A DNA stretch of 64,000 nt from the NCBI RefSeq assembly GCF_016918855.1, contig NZ_JADKYB010000015.1, forward strand, positions 62,001 through 126,000, in the 5' to 3' direction. Below the pieces are notes generated by a model. That model made no database searches. It had not been told where the DNA came from and saw nothing but the letters and a program-made list of their open reading frames with translations. The stretch is from Actinacidiphila acididurans (GTDB taxonomy: Bacteria; Actinomycetota; Actinomycetes; Streptomycetales; Streptomycetaceae). The position numbers were made by a program, and so were the translations under genes. Below, piece after piece: positions 43,890 through 52,927 of the stretch (positions are counted from its first letter, which is position 1; each line of letters begins with the position of its first letter).

Positions 43890-44678
43890 TCAGGCTCCCG
43901 GGTGAGCGGGGGCGAGGCTGAGCAGGCCGCAGCCGTAGGACTTGCTGCGGCCGATGCCGTTCAGGAGCGCGGAGCGCAGCGTGTCCGGGTCGGTCACGAC
44001 CCCGGTCCCTTCGAAGAGGGTGATCGCCCGGTCGATACGGCGGTCGGTACGCCTCCCGGCGCCGGGCTTCGTACCGGGGGCGGAGGGTGGGGTGGGGACC
44101 GGGATCGTACGGGGGCCGGGGGCGTGCCAGGTGGTGGCGGGGTCGGCGGACCTGGACACCAGGGTGCGTACGGCCAGGCCGGCGGCGGTCGCGCGGTCGG
44201 TCCACCACTGGTCGGCTTCCGGCCCGTGCAGCGGGATGGCCTGTTTCCAGCGGCCGGCGGTGCTGTTGGGTCCGCAGCGGCGTACGGCGTTGGCGGCGAG
44301 TCGGTAGCGCACGAGGAGGCCCGGGCGCAGTGCGGTCAGCAGGGCGTCCATGGGTCGTACCTCGGCGCGGGCGTAACCGGCGGGGAGCCGGTCGGTCGAG
44401 GGCCGGGTACGGGTCTGGACCAGGAGGACGGGTTCGCCCGCGCCGTCGGCTTCGAGACGAAAGAGGACTCCGGCCTGTGCTCGGGGGGCTGCGCCGAGGC
44501 CGTCGGGGACGATGTTCATGACGGTACGGTGCAGGTCGGCGATGTTGCGCAGATCGCGCTGTACAGCGCGGCTGCGGGGGTTGAGCAGCAACCGCGTCAG
44601 CCAGGCCTGTCCGGTGGCCGGATCGACGGCAGCCGCGGTACGCACGGCGGTTGCCGTCGGGGTGTCGGTGGGGGTCAC
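43890..44678 (-). CDS. cas6e: Cas6e, crRNA-processing endonuclease
   Basis: 262 residues from GTG 44678 (GTGA overlap with cas5). An initial ferredoxin-like fold with LTRLLLNPRSRAVQRDL, a His in IADLHRTVMNIVPD that is a candidate catalytic residue, and the C-terminal Gly-rich loop GIGRSKSYGCGLLSL characteristic of Cas6 RNA-binding proteins. It should cut at the base of the CCCCGC/GCGGGG hairpin in all three I-E arrays. Stays on the Cascade as head subunit. Confidence 0.92.
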   Translation of the reverse strand: MTPTDTPTATAVRTAAAVDPATGQAWLTRLLLNPRSRAVQRDLRNIADLHRTVMNIVPDGLGAAPRAQAGVLFRLEADGAGEPVLLVQTRTRPSTDRLPAGYARAEVRPMDALLTALRPGLLVRYRLAANAVRRCGPNSTAGRWKQAIPLHGPEADQWWTDRATAAGLAVRTLVSRSADPATTWHAPGPRTIPVPTPPSAPGTKPGAGRRTDRRIDRAITLFEGTGVVTDPDTLRSALLNGIGRSKSYGCGLLSLAPAHPGA

Positions 44679-45532
44679 GGCGTGGCTCCTTGCGGGTGCA
44701 GGTAGTCGGCGATGGCGTCGAGGTAGGCGGTGCCGTAGCCCTTGCACAGATCCACGGGCAGCGGCCGGGTAGTGCTGTGGGCGAGACGGGCCCGGTGGAC
44801 GCGGTCGCGAGCGGTGAGTCGGACCGGTTCGTCGTTCAGCGTGGTTACCGTGACGGGCGCCGAAGAGCCGCCGAGGTGTACCGGACCGGCTGCCGCGGCG
44901 GTGTCCGCTTCAACGTCCGGGAACGGTTGGTCACTGGTGAACCGGATGTCGACCGTGCCGGAGGGCGGTGTCGTGTACGGGGGGCGGCGGGCGAGCGGGA
45001 CGCGGCTCAGTTCAGCGGCCGGGTCGTCGAGGCCCGCCCGCAGCAGCAACAGGCCGCCGGGTGGGCAGGAGCGGCGGCCCAGATGCAGCGGCCAGCGTGG
45101 CGCGGCCACGGCGTCGGCGCAACGCTGGGCCAGATCACCGTCGGTGAAGTCGGCCGCGACGGTGAACGCGGCGTCGGACAGGTAGTGGCGGGTGGAGACG
45201 ATGGTCGCCGCGTCAGCGCCCCGCCGGGCACCCTTGGCCGTGGGCACGGTCAGATGCTGCGGGTAGCCGCCGCCGACGGTGTGGAAGTCGCCCATGACGG
45301 TGCCGGGCCGGTCCACCCGCACGGTGAAGCGGACCCGAGTCAGCCGGGCGAACAGCGCTTCGCCATTCGCTCCGTCTGCGACGGCCTCGGCGCGCGGGAT
45401 GCCCAGAGCTGAGGCGAGCAGGCCGATCAGCCCGGAGCGGGTCGGGTGGGCGGCGGTGTCGCGGTGGGTGAAGGCACTGTGCTCGCCCCAGGACTGCAGG
45501 GGTGCGGCAAGGTGGAGGAGGAAGCCGGTCAC
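44675..45532 (-). CDS. cas5e: Cas5e, Cascade subunit
   Basis: 285 residues from GTG 45532 (GTGA overlap with cas7). It begins GFLLHLAAPLQSWGEHSAFT followed by HRDTAAHPTRSGLIGLLASA, the highly conserved Cas5e start, and later GTVMGDFHTVGGGYPQ. It binds the crRNA 5' handle. In I-E it is not the processing nuclease. Length is a little above the E. coli protein (~225) because of C-terminal Asp/Pro-rich insertions. Confidence 0.93.
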   Translation of the reverse strand: MTGFLLHLAAPLQSWGEHSAFTHRDTAAHPTRSGLIGLLASALGIPRAEAVADGANGEALFARLTRVRFTVRVDRPGTVMGDFHTVGGGYPQHLTVPTAKGARRGADAATIVSTRHYLSDAAFTVAADFTDGDLAQRCADAVAAPRWPLHLGRRSCPPGGLLLLRAGLDDPAAELSRVPLARRPPYTTPPSGTVDIRFTSDQPFPDVEADTAAAAGPVHLGGSSAPVTVTTLNDEPVRLTARDRVHRARLAHSTTRPLPVDLCKGYGTAYLDAIADYLHPQGATP

Positions 45533-46761
45533 GCCGTTGCCGCCTCGACGGCGCCGCGGGCGGGGTAGGCGGCGGCGACCGCGCCGGCGATCAGGGCCGG
45601 GTAGGAGTCGGCCACGGCGCCCAGACCGGGCAGGGACTTGTCGTCCAGGCCGGCGTGGGCGGCGTAGGGGAGTTCGGTGGTGCCCAGCAGTCGGTTGATA
45701 CGGGCCGCGTACTCGCTCAGCGCCTGCCGGGACGGCAGGCCCCAGCCGTGCTCGCGTGCCCGTACCGGCTCCTCGAACGCGGCGGCCAGCGACAGCGGCC
45801 GGTCCGGCCGTACCGCGACATACACCAGGTCCGGGTGGGTGTGCGGCGCGGTGGACGTCTTCTTCGCACCGGGCACCGTGCCCAGGAACGCAGTGGCGAA
45901 GGCGGTGGCAAGCTCCCGCAGGGTGTCCAGGTCCCGGTCGGCGGTCTCTTCGGTCCCGGCCGGTGTGGTCTGGGGGGCCTGCGGGCCGGTCAGGGAGGTG
46001 ACGTTCGCGGCGAGGTCGCGCAGGTCGAGGGTGGCGTAGCGGTAGAAGACGCCGGTGCTGAACTCGCCAGTGTTCATATGGGCACTGCCGGCGTCCTCGG
46101 CCCACTGGTTGACGTCGTCGACGGCGGTGAAGAAGTCCGCCTGGACGGAGGTGGCATGCGTGGTGAACGCGTGCGCGACCTGCACCGCGCCGTCGACCCC
46201 GGCTCCGGGGATTTCCGCGAGCATCCGCCCGAACAGTGCGATCGAGCCGTTGCGGGAGCGCAGAACCTCGTGGACGGCGTCCTTGGGCAGCAGCGGCTTG
46301 GCGGCAGCGGCCTTGCCAAGGGCCTTGGCCAGTGCCTCCCGGTGCTCCTCGGCGATGTCCGCAAGCGCGGGCGCGGCGCTGTCGGGCAGGAACAGCAGCG
46401 ACGCGGTGGTGCGGTCGCCCTTCTCCAAGGCGAGCTTGGTCTCCGTCGAACGGATCACCTGTGCGCCCGCCAGCGCGGCCAGGTCCTCCGGCCAGCCCCG
46501 TCCGACCAGCTCGCGAAAGACCTGCTCCGGCAGTCGCCGGGTACGCAGCGCCTTCTCCCCGATGGTCTCCTCCACCGCCATCCGCACCGGCCGCTTCCAC
46601 GCCTGGCTGGACACCCGGGTACGGGTAACGCCGCCGAAGGTCAGCGACTTGGGCGAACCGAGATCATCACGGTTGACGTTGCTGTACGGCAGGGTCTGCA
46701 CGACATGCAGGTCCAGAAAGCGGGGCGCCTGGGCAGGGGTGGCGGCGGAGCTGGTTGACAT
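45529..46761 (-). CDS. cas7e: Cas7e (Cse4/CasC), Cascade backbone
   Basis: 410 residues from ATG 46761. Characteristic: FLDLHVVQTLPYSNVNRDDL, GVTRTRVSSQAWKRPVR, and ADFFTAVDDVNQWAEDAGSA with HMNTGEFSTGVFYRYA. Six copies form the crRNA-binding backbone. It is 154 bases from cse2, a wider gap than elsewhere in the operon; the gap has no gene. Confidence 0.94.
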   Translation of the reverse strand: MSTSSAATPAQAPRFLDLHVVQTLPYSNVNRDDLGSPKSLTFGGVTRTRVSSQAWKRPVRMAVEETIGEKALRTRRLPEQVFRELVGRGWPEDLAALAGAQVIRSTETKLALEKGDRTTASLLFLPDSAAPALADIAEEHREALAKALGKAAAAKPLLPKDAVHEVLRSRNGSIALFGRMLAEIPGAGVDGAVQVAHAFTTHATSVQADFFTAVDDVNQWAEDAGSAHMNTGEFSTGVFYRYATLDLRDLAANVTSLTGPQAPQTTPAGTEETADRDLDTLRELATAFATAFLGTVPGAKKTSTAPHTHPDLVYVAVRPDRPLSLAAAFEEPVRAREHGWGLPSRQALSEYAARINRLLGTTELPYAAHAGLDDKSLPGLGAVADSYPALIAGAVAAAYPARGAVEAATA

Positions 46762-46915
46762 CGCGGAGTTCCTTCGGGTCGGAACGGAGACAGGGGTACG
46801 GATTCGGTGCGAGTACGGATTCGGGCTGGGTCGGGGCTACGGTTGCGGTTGATCCGGGCCCGGGCCAACACGCGGTCGGCAGAAGACGGCAGCCGGCCAA
46901 CTTCCTGTCCGCTCC

Positions 46916-47740
46916 CTACGTGCCGGGGGGCGCGGAATTCTGCTCGGCCGCGGCCTCCTGACGGCGAAGCGACCGGTAGAACTCCTGCAGCCACCGCGTG
47001 GAAATCGCGTCGCGCCCATAACGCCACGCCGCAAGATCGTGCAACAGGCAGGCGTAGTCCGGGACGACACCGGACGATCCCAGCCACCGGAAGACGCTGG
47101 GCAGCATCCTGTGGGCACCGTCAAGGTCCTGACGCACGAGCAGATGCAGCCGTGATTCGGCTGCGCCCGACTTGAGCTGATCAGGATCGCGACGGCCGAC
47201 AGCCAGCGCGAAACTCTCACCGAGACTGGTGCCGTGCGGACGGAACGCCGCACTGGCCGCATCCGGAATGGTGTTGAGCGCAGCCGGTTCGGTGCCGTCC
47301 CCGCCGTTTTCCGAGGAGACCACCGGGGCGGCGCCGTCGCGAAGGCTGTCTTCTGCTGTGCCGGTGTCCGGTCCACCGGGTGCTTGGGAAAGGCGCTGAG
47401 CCCTCGGGCGGGCGGCGATGAGTGCTGCGACCGCGTAGTACGCGCGTTCCTTGTCCGCGTAACCCCGGCGCTCCGGGTCCTCGCGGATTAACCCGGGGCG
47501 CAGCAGTGCAGCGTGCATACGGGCGGGGACGTCGGTTACCGGCTTCCCCAGCCCCGCCCGCAGCGCGGACTGCGCCCCCGGCGACTCACGGCACAACCGG
47601 CGCACCCGGTCCGCGAACTCGTCATACTTCACCAACTCGGGATCCCTCGGCCGGGGCTGCTCCTCAGCGGGCGCTCCAGTCACTTTCTCGGTCTGGGAAT
47701 CAGCCGGGGCACGGCTCGGGGATGGGGTCGTTGCGCTCAT
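46916..47740 (-). CDS. cse2: Cse2 (CasB), Cascade small subunit
   Basis: 274 residues from ATG 47740; an in-frame GTG 47815 would add 25 residues. The N-terminal ~45 residues are low complexity. The conserved part includes DEFADRVRRLCRESPGAQSA and YYAVAALIAARPRAQRLS, and C-terminally HLLVRQDLDGAHRMLPSVFR and YACLLHDLAAWRYGRDAIS, as in CasB. An insertion of ~40 Gly/Glu/Asp-rich residues in the middle makes it longer than E. coli Cse2 (~160). Two copies stabilise the R-loop. Confidence 0.9.
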   Translation of the reverse strand: MSATTPSPSRAPADSQTEKVTGAPAEEQPRPRDPELVKYDEFADRVRRLCRESPGAQSALRAGLGKPVTDVPARMHAALLRPGLIREDPERRGYADKERAYYAVAALIAARPRAQRLSQAPGGPDTGTAEDSLRDGAAPVVSSENGGDGTEPAALNTIPDAASAAFRPHGTSLGESFALAVGRRDPDQLKSGAAESRLHLLVRQDLDGAHRMLPSVFRWLGSSGVVPDYACLLHDLAAWRYGRDAISTRWLQEFYRSLRRQEAAAEQNSAPPGT

Positions 47741-47896
47741 CGGTTCCACCGTGGGTGTAATGGTCGGGACACTGCAGGGCTTGGCCGGACGGGTCGCCGC
47801 ATAGGCGGTGGTCACCGGCGAGGAGATGGCGTTCGGAAGGCCAGGACGATTGGGGTCAGGCGCCGCCGGAGCTACTGGGAGCTGACACGTGCGGAC

Positions 47897-49504
47897 TCAG
47901 GGCCTGTCGGGAGCGCGCAGCAGGCTCCTCACCAGCCCGCGAGCCTCCTCGCGGGCCTTCGCTCCGCGCGGGGTGGCGGCGATCGGCAGAGTCACCGCGT
48001 CGTACTCGCGCAGCGCAATCCGCCCGTAAACCTGGGCGCTCCCGGAGAAGACCCCATCGCCCAGCGACTGCCAGAACTGCTGCTCGGCCGCCGGCCAGTA
48101 CGCGGCCAGCGCGGGCGCGGGCCAGGGTCCGCCGCGCTTGCGCCGGTCCTTGGCGGTACCACCAGGGCGCTCCTTCTCGAACGGGCTGGTGTAGGCCCGC
48201 CAGGCGGTCTGCAACGCGTATTCCAGTCGGCCGGCCGCCTTCTCCGCAGCGTCGCGGGCCTCCCGCAGACCATTCCTGAGCGCGTGGTCCGCCGGGTCGT
48301 CCGACACCCGCAGCAGGTTGAACAGCGGCGGGGTGGAGCTGGCGAAGTACGTGCGGTCGCGCGTCTGGCCGTCCTGATCGAAACCGAGGGACTGCACCCG
48401 CACCGAGTCCTCGACCTCCGGCGGCAGCTGGCTTCTCAGGTCGCTCAGCGCGTAGGGCCGGTGGCCGGAGTCGTTGCGGGTCTCGGTGACCAGCGCGTCA
48501 AGATCGCGCCACAGCGCCCGGTCCGCGTCGGCCTCCCGGGGGCGTTTGAGCAGGTCCTTGCCCTCGTCCCACAGAAGGTACGGGTCCTCGATCGGGGGCC
48601 GGTTGACGCGCAGTGCCCACGTGATGTGCGCATCCACCACGCTGCGGCCCCCGGGAGCAGGGGTGAGGAGAACCGCGTGCCGGTACTGCTCGGTGAGGGC
48701 CGACAGCGGACCGGTCGGCGCCGTCGGTACGGCGAGCGGATCGGGCAGCTCGTCGCGCTCCCACGGACAGGCGTCCGGGGCCGCGCCCCGCTCCGGCGGC
48801 CACCGGTTCGGATACGGAAGACCCAGCAGCAATGTCTCGAACAGCGAGCGCCCGACCGGATGATAGGACAGCACCTTCCGCAGCGGACCGGCGTAGGAAT
48901 TGCCGAACCGCTGACCCGCCACAGTCCGCGGCGTGCACTGGCCGGAAGGCCCGTAGTAGAGCTGTGCCAGCAGGTGCAGCGCCGCGTCCGCCGAGGACAG
49001 CGGCACCTGTTCACCATCAGCGAAATGCCCGAAAAAGACCTGATTGTTACCTGCCGGGCGGGCGAAGACCAGCTTGTTGACGCCCGAACTGCTGGGACAC
49101 TCACCGCGCAGCCTCGGATCCTGCATCCACGGCCACTCGGAATCGAAGAGGCGAAACCGGTCGCCATAGCGGGCGAAGTACGCCCTCACCGCTTCCGGGT
49201 TGAACCGCCCCTCACCGTCCAGCAGGTCGTAACGCCGATCGGTCCACTCCTCCACGCCCTCCGCCTCGTGCAGGCCCGTAATCCGCGCAGCGATCGCGTA
49301 CAGCACCCTCAACAGTCCCGAAGCCGCGGGTGGCAGCGCGACGGCGAGGCCGCTGAAGAGGTGCGCCTGCAGGAACAGCTCCAGAAAGCCCACGCTGCGT
49401 GAGCCCGCCGGCTCGTCGGCGGTGGGCAGCCTTGAGACCGGGCACCACGGCTCGGTACGGAGGTCGTAGAGGTCGGGAGAAGAGGGTAACGGCTCGGCGG
49501 GCAT
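47897..49504 (-). CDS. cse1: Cse1 (Cas8e/CasA), Cascade large subunit
   Basis: 535 residues from ATG 49504; an upstream ATG (49603) would add 33 residues not seen in the family. Family features: YDLRTEPWCPVSRL near the start, the helical SGLLRVLYAIAARITGLH, and FARYGDRFRLFDSEWPWMQD followed by GVNKLVFARPAGNNQVFFGH. This subunit reads the PAM and recruits Cas3. The gap of 334 bases to the cas3 stop contains a repeat-like element and a hairpin. First gene of the Cascade operon. Confidence 0.93.
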   Translation of the reverse strand: MPAEPLPSSPDLYDLRTEPWCPVSRLPTADEPAGSRSVGFLELFLQAHLFSGLAVALPPAASGLLRVLYAIAARITGLHEAEGVEEWTDRRYDLLDGEGRFNPEAVRAYFARYGDRFRLFDSEWPWMQDPRLRGECPSSSGVNKLVFARPAGNNQVFFGHFADGEQVPLSSADAALHLLAQLYYGPSGQCTPRTVAGQRFGNSYAGPLRKVLSYHPVGRSLFETLLLGLPYPNRWPPERGAAPDACPWERDELPDPLAVPTAPTGPLSALTEQYRHAVLLTPAPGGRSVVDAHITWALRVNRPPIEDPYLLWDEGKDLLKRPREADADRALWRDLDALVTETRNDSGHRPYALSDLRSQLPPEVEDSVRVQSLGFDQDGQTRDRTYFASSTPPLFNLLRVSDDPADHALRNGLREARDAAEKAAGRLEYALQTAWRAYTSPFEKERPGGTAKDRRKRGGPWPAPALAAYWPAAEQQFWQSLGDGVFSGSAQVYGRIALREYDAVTLPIAATPRGAKAREEARGLVRSLLRAPDRP

Positions 49505-49654
49505 GGGGATGATGTCCCATCGCTGGTATGAGGCAGGCTGGTATAAGGCGAGTACGAGGCCGGATCGAGACACGCACCGAACGGAGTGCGCGCTTCTCCG
49601 CATAGCGGAGGTGGCCCGGTCCGGACGTGTGGCGCGGGTGACTCACCGCTCGAC

Positions 49655-49685
49655 GTTCCACTCCCCGCGCGAGCGGGGGTGGTCG
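49655..49685 (+). repeat. Solitary I-E repeat-like element between cas3 and cse1
   Basis: Compared with the array repeat it keeps GTTC, the hairpin CCCCGC-GCGA-GCGGGG and GGTGGTCG. It has a 3-base insertion (CAC) after GTTC and one base fewer in the loop region. No second repeat is found within a spacer distance. It sits in the 5' region of cse1, on the opposite strand to the cas genes. Confidence 0.7.
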
Positions 49686-49720
49686 CGGTCTTCCTGATTA
49701 CCCGTCAGGAGGACCGCGAC
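49682..49720. promoter_or_regulatory. 16-bp hairpin upstream of cse1 (terminator or leader structure)
   Basis: GTCGCGGTCTTCCTGA pairs with TCAGGAGGACCGCGAC (one wobble) around a 7-base loop, directly following the solitary repeat. On the minus strand a TAGCAT -10-like hexamer at 49728-49733 lies 8 bases before it, so the cse1 transcript could begin with this hairpin. Alternatively it ends the cas3 transcript. Confidence 0.65.
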
Positions 49721-49838
49721 AAGGAAGATGCTAGCCGTCTGTTTGGTCGCAGATGCTCTGCTTCGGAAAACTTCCTCAAGGTCCTTACGTGCGGCGCTAC
49801 ACTGCCGGATTGCGATTGGGGTCACCCACGCCGTGCGG

Positions 49839-52790
49839 TCAAGACAGCCGCTCGGTCACCAGCCCCAACTCGTGGTGAAGCGTTAGCCGTCGCTTCCCCA
49901 GGGCCGGACCCGCCGGTCCCTTCGGCCCGGTGGTGTGGGGTAGCAGGACGATTCCGGCGAGCCTGGCCTCGTCCTGCCATCCGGCGGGTGGTTGATTGGC
50001 GGCGGTGCAGTCCTGCCGCCATTCGCCGTGCCCCAGTGGCACGACGTACCCCAGGAGTTCACGCACCAGGGCCCGGGAGAAGCGTCCGCCGGGGGCGTCG
50101 CCGGCTTCGGGGAGCGGCACGCTGTGGTCTTCGTCCAGCCAGCGCCGGTGCTCGGCGTCCTCGAAAACCGGCAGCGTCTGGACAGTGTCCGCGCCCAATC
50201 GTGTTGCGATGATGTCCTCGTCGGCGTCGCTGCTGGTGAGCTGCTGCAGCGAGATGACGTCGCCCGGTTTGGGGATGGCCACCAGATGTGCCAGCCCCTC
50301 GCGGGCCATCGTGTCGCTCAGCCGGTCGATGTCCTCCTTCAGCAGGAGTTCCGGGGTCTTGGACGCGAACGCCTCGTCGTAGACCCCGTCGACCAATTCC
50401 TGTACGTCGGCGGGCACTTCCACCGGCTTTCCCGCCCGGTCCTCCAGCGATTCGAGGGTGCGGCGCAGCAGGGCCGGCGCATAGACGTCGCCCCAGGACT
50501 TCGGGACGTTGAGGCCGCCCTTGTCGTCCACCGGGACAAGAACTGCCAGCCGTGGGCCACGGCTCCAGGCCGGCCGGTAGGGGGCTGTGCCCTGGTGCCG
50601 CCAGACCCGGCCAGCCCGTTGCAGGAGCAGCGCCATCGGCGCGAGATCGGAGACGATGAGGTCGAAGTCCATGTCGAGCGACTGCTCGATCACCTGGGTG
50701 GCGACCAGGATCGTGCCGCGCGGCGGCTCGGGACGCCGCACCCCCTTCTTCTCCACACGCCCGAACCACTTTTCGGCCTCCCGGGTGATGGCGTTCCGGC
50801 GCCGGCCGGGGAACCGCGCATGCAGCAGCCGCAGTCGGGGCTCCCTCAGTCCAGCACCCGCGCCGCCGTCCGGGCCGTCCGGTTCACCGGGGTCCGCCAC
50901 ACGGTCGTCCCAGCCTTGGTAGTCCGGCCCGAACCGCGGGCGGAAGTGCTCACGCAGAGCGTTGAACGTCTGCTGGGCCTCACCGACCGTCGTACAGATC
51001 ACGGCCACGCACCCGCCGGCCTCGGCGACCGGGGTCAGCTCCCGCAGCAATGCCGCCAGCCGGCCGTTCCCGGCGGCAGGGTCATAGGTGTGGGTCACCG
51101 GAAGCAGGTCGATGCGGAGGCTGGAAGGCCGGTTGGTACCGATCGGGCCGCTCGGCACCGTGACCGCCGCAGTGGCACCGTCCGCATAGACCCAGCCCGG
51201 ATACGACGGCGCGGGCAACTCGTACGAACCCGGCTTCCGCCCCGCACCCGTCAGATACGCCTCCACCATCCCGGTGGCCGTACGCCCGGTCAGCGTCGCT
51301 GACAGCAGCACCACCGGAACTCGCATCGCCCCCAGCCAGACGAGCAACCGCAGCAGCAAGGCATGGGTGAAGGCGTCGTACGCGTGCGCCTCGTCGACCA
51401 CCACTGTCTTGCCCGCCAGGCCCAACTGCCGCAGCGCGTTGTGTCGCAACGGAAGCACCGCCAGGAGCGCCTGGTCCACGGTGCCGACGGACAGCGGAGC
51501 CAGCAGTCCTCGCCCGCGGGTCCGCAGCCACCCGCCCGCCGAGACCGACGCTCCGCTGGTTCGTGTGTCGTCCTCGGTCAGCGTGCGCGGCTCCAACTCC
51601 GGCTCGGACTGTCTGTCCGGCGAGTACCGCTCGTTCAGATCGGCTGCGCCGTGCAGCAGGGTCAAGGCCGCATCCCCCAGCAGGTTGGCCCGGCCGAACG
51701 CGGCCACCCGTCCGTAGAGCTGGTCGGCCGTCGCCCTGGTCGGCAGCAGGAACGCCACGCCGGGGCACCCCGCCGCCTGCCCCATCGCGGCAGCCGCCGC
51801 CAGCGCCACCTCCGTCTTGCCCTCGCCGGGCGGCGCCGTCACCAGCAGAACCCCCGGCCCGCCCCCGAACACCCCAGCCTGCGTCAGCTCCGCGTCGACG
51901 CTGTCCTGTAACGGATGCGGCTGCCGGATCTCGGGAAAACGCTCCCGGAAGCCCCGAACCGCGAACTGTGCCCGGGCCAGCTCCGCGCCCCGCAACAACC
52001 CGGGCGCCTCCGCCGCCGCGCGACCAGCATGCGCGCGCAACGCCTCCATCGTCCCCAGCCCGCCATCGGCGGCATCGGCGGCCTGCTGCCGCACCACGAA
52101 ATCGTCCTGACTGGCCAGCCAGTCGGCCACCACCACCAACCCCGCCACCACAACCGCCGCTTGCACCGACAGCCCCGCTCCTGTCGGCCCCCCTTCCGGA
52201 TGCCCCAGCACCTCCCGCAACGCGGCCACATGCTCCCGCCGCTGCACCTCCCATCCCCCAGCACCCAGCTCCGGGAAATCCTTCAGCGCATTGAACACAT
52301 TCCGCGCGTCCGGCAGACCCGGATACCGCCCGTGATGCCCGCCCAGCAACTGCGCCACCCGTACCACGAGCCATCCCGCAGGCCGCCGCCTCCCCTCCGG
52401 ATACCCCAACTCCGCCAGCAGCTCGGGCAGCACCCGGGCACCCGCCACCTGATGCCCCAACACGGTGGCTCCGCTGTCCCCCACCACGCGTCCAGCGAAG
52501 GCCCCGTCCGCCAACAGCGCCGCGCATGACCCGTGCCGGAGCGCATCGCGCTGAAACTGGAAGCCCGGCTGGATCTTCCCCACGTCGTGCAACCCGGCCC
52601 AGAACGAGACCATCGACCGCGCCTCCTCCGGCCGGACCCCTAACTCCCCCGCGATCGCTGCCTGTTGCGACTCCGCCAGAAACCCGTCCCACAACGCCCC
52701 CGCCACCACCCCCGTATCCACCAGATGCCCGATCAGCGGATACGGCTCCACCAGCCCGCGCTCCTTACCCCACACCCGAACATCGACCAT
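49839..52790 (-). CDS. cas3: CRISPR-associated helicase-nuclease Cas3 (type I-E)
   Basis: 983 residues from ATG 52790, with GAGGGGGAGAG directly upstream. HD nuclease motif HDVGK at residues 68-72 and a later GGHHGR. Helicase motifs: APPGEGKTEVAL, DEAHAYDAF, LLSATLTGRT, and the C-terminal ATQVIEQSLDMDFDLIV...QRAGRVWRH. The C-terminal domain ends with TLHHELGLVTERLS. It is somewhat longer than the E. coli enzyme. It degrades DNA after Cascade binding. Transcribed in the same direction as the Cascade genes but separated by 334 bases, so it may have its own terminator and promoter. Confidence 0.95.
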   Translation of the reverse strand: MVDVRVWGKERGLVEPYPLIGHLVDTGVVAGALWDGFLAESQQAAIAGELGVRPEEARSMVSFWAGLHDVGKIQPGFQFQRDALRHGSCAALLADGAFAGRVVGDSGATVLGHQVAGARVLPELLAELGYPEGRRRPAGWLVVRVAQLLGGHHGRYPGLPDARNVFNALKDFPELGAGGWEVQRREHVAALREVLGHPEGGPTGAGLSVQAAVVVAGLVVVADWLASQDDFVVRQQAADAADGGLGTMEALRAHAGRAAAEAPGLLRGAELARAQFAVRGFRERFPEIRQPHPLQDSVDAELTQAGVFGGGPGVLLVTAPPGEGKTEVALAAAAAMGQAAGCPGVAFLLPTRATADQLYGRVAAFGRANLLGDAALTLLHGAADLNERYSPDRQSEPELEPRTLTEDDTRTSGASVSAGGWLRTRGRGLLAPLSVGTVDQALLAVLPLRHNALRQLGLAGKTVVVDEAHAYDAFTHALLLRLLVWLGAMRVPVVLLSATLTGRTATGMVEAYLTGAGRKPGSYELPAPSYPGWVYADGATAAVTVPSGPIGTNRPSSLRIDLLPVTHTYDPAAGNGRLAALLRELTPVAEAGGCVAVICTTVGEAQQTFNALREHFRPRFGPDYQGWDDRVADPGEPDGPDGGAGAGLREPRLRLLHARFPGRRRNAITREAEKWFGRVEKKGVRRPEPPRGTILVATQVIEQSLDMDFDLIVSDLAPMALLLQRAGRVWRHQGTAPYRPAWSRGPRLAVLVPVDDKGGLNVPKSWGDVYAPALLRRTLESLEDRAGKPVEVPADVQELVDGVYDEAFASKTPELLLKEDIDRLSDTMAREGLAHLVAIPKPGDVISLQQLTSSDADEDIIATRLGADTVQTLPVFEDAEHRRWLDEDHSVPLPEAGDAPGGRFSRALVRELLGYVVPLGHGEWRQDCTAANQPPAGWQDEARLAGIVLLPHTTGPKGPAGPALGKRRLTLHHELGLVTERLS

Positions 52791-52868
52791 CTCTCCCCCT
52801 CAACCCCAGACCGCCCTCGGCCAGACCCGGGTATTCCACCACCTGCCTCTGACACACTGACCGCATGC

Positions 52869-52927
52869 ACCAGCGGCGGCCCAGTCAAGCAATTGCAAAG
52901 CCCCTCCAAACCCGCAGGTCGTGAAGT
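52869..52927 (+). promoter_or_regulatory. Leader of I-E array 3
   Basis: Matches the leader of array 1 in blocks CCAGCGGC, AGTCAAG, TTGCAAAGC and CGCAGGTCGT, ending right at the first repeat. It lies between the divergent cas3 start and the array. Confidence 0.78.

Noticed and set aside
49682..49720. A second repeat of a mini-array after the solitary I-E repeat
   Set aside because: The following sequence is an inverted repeat, not a copy of the CRISPR repeat.
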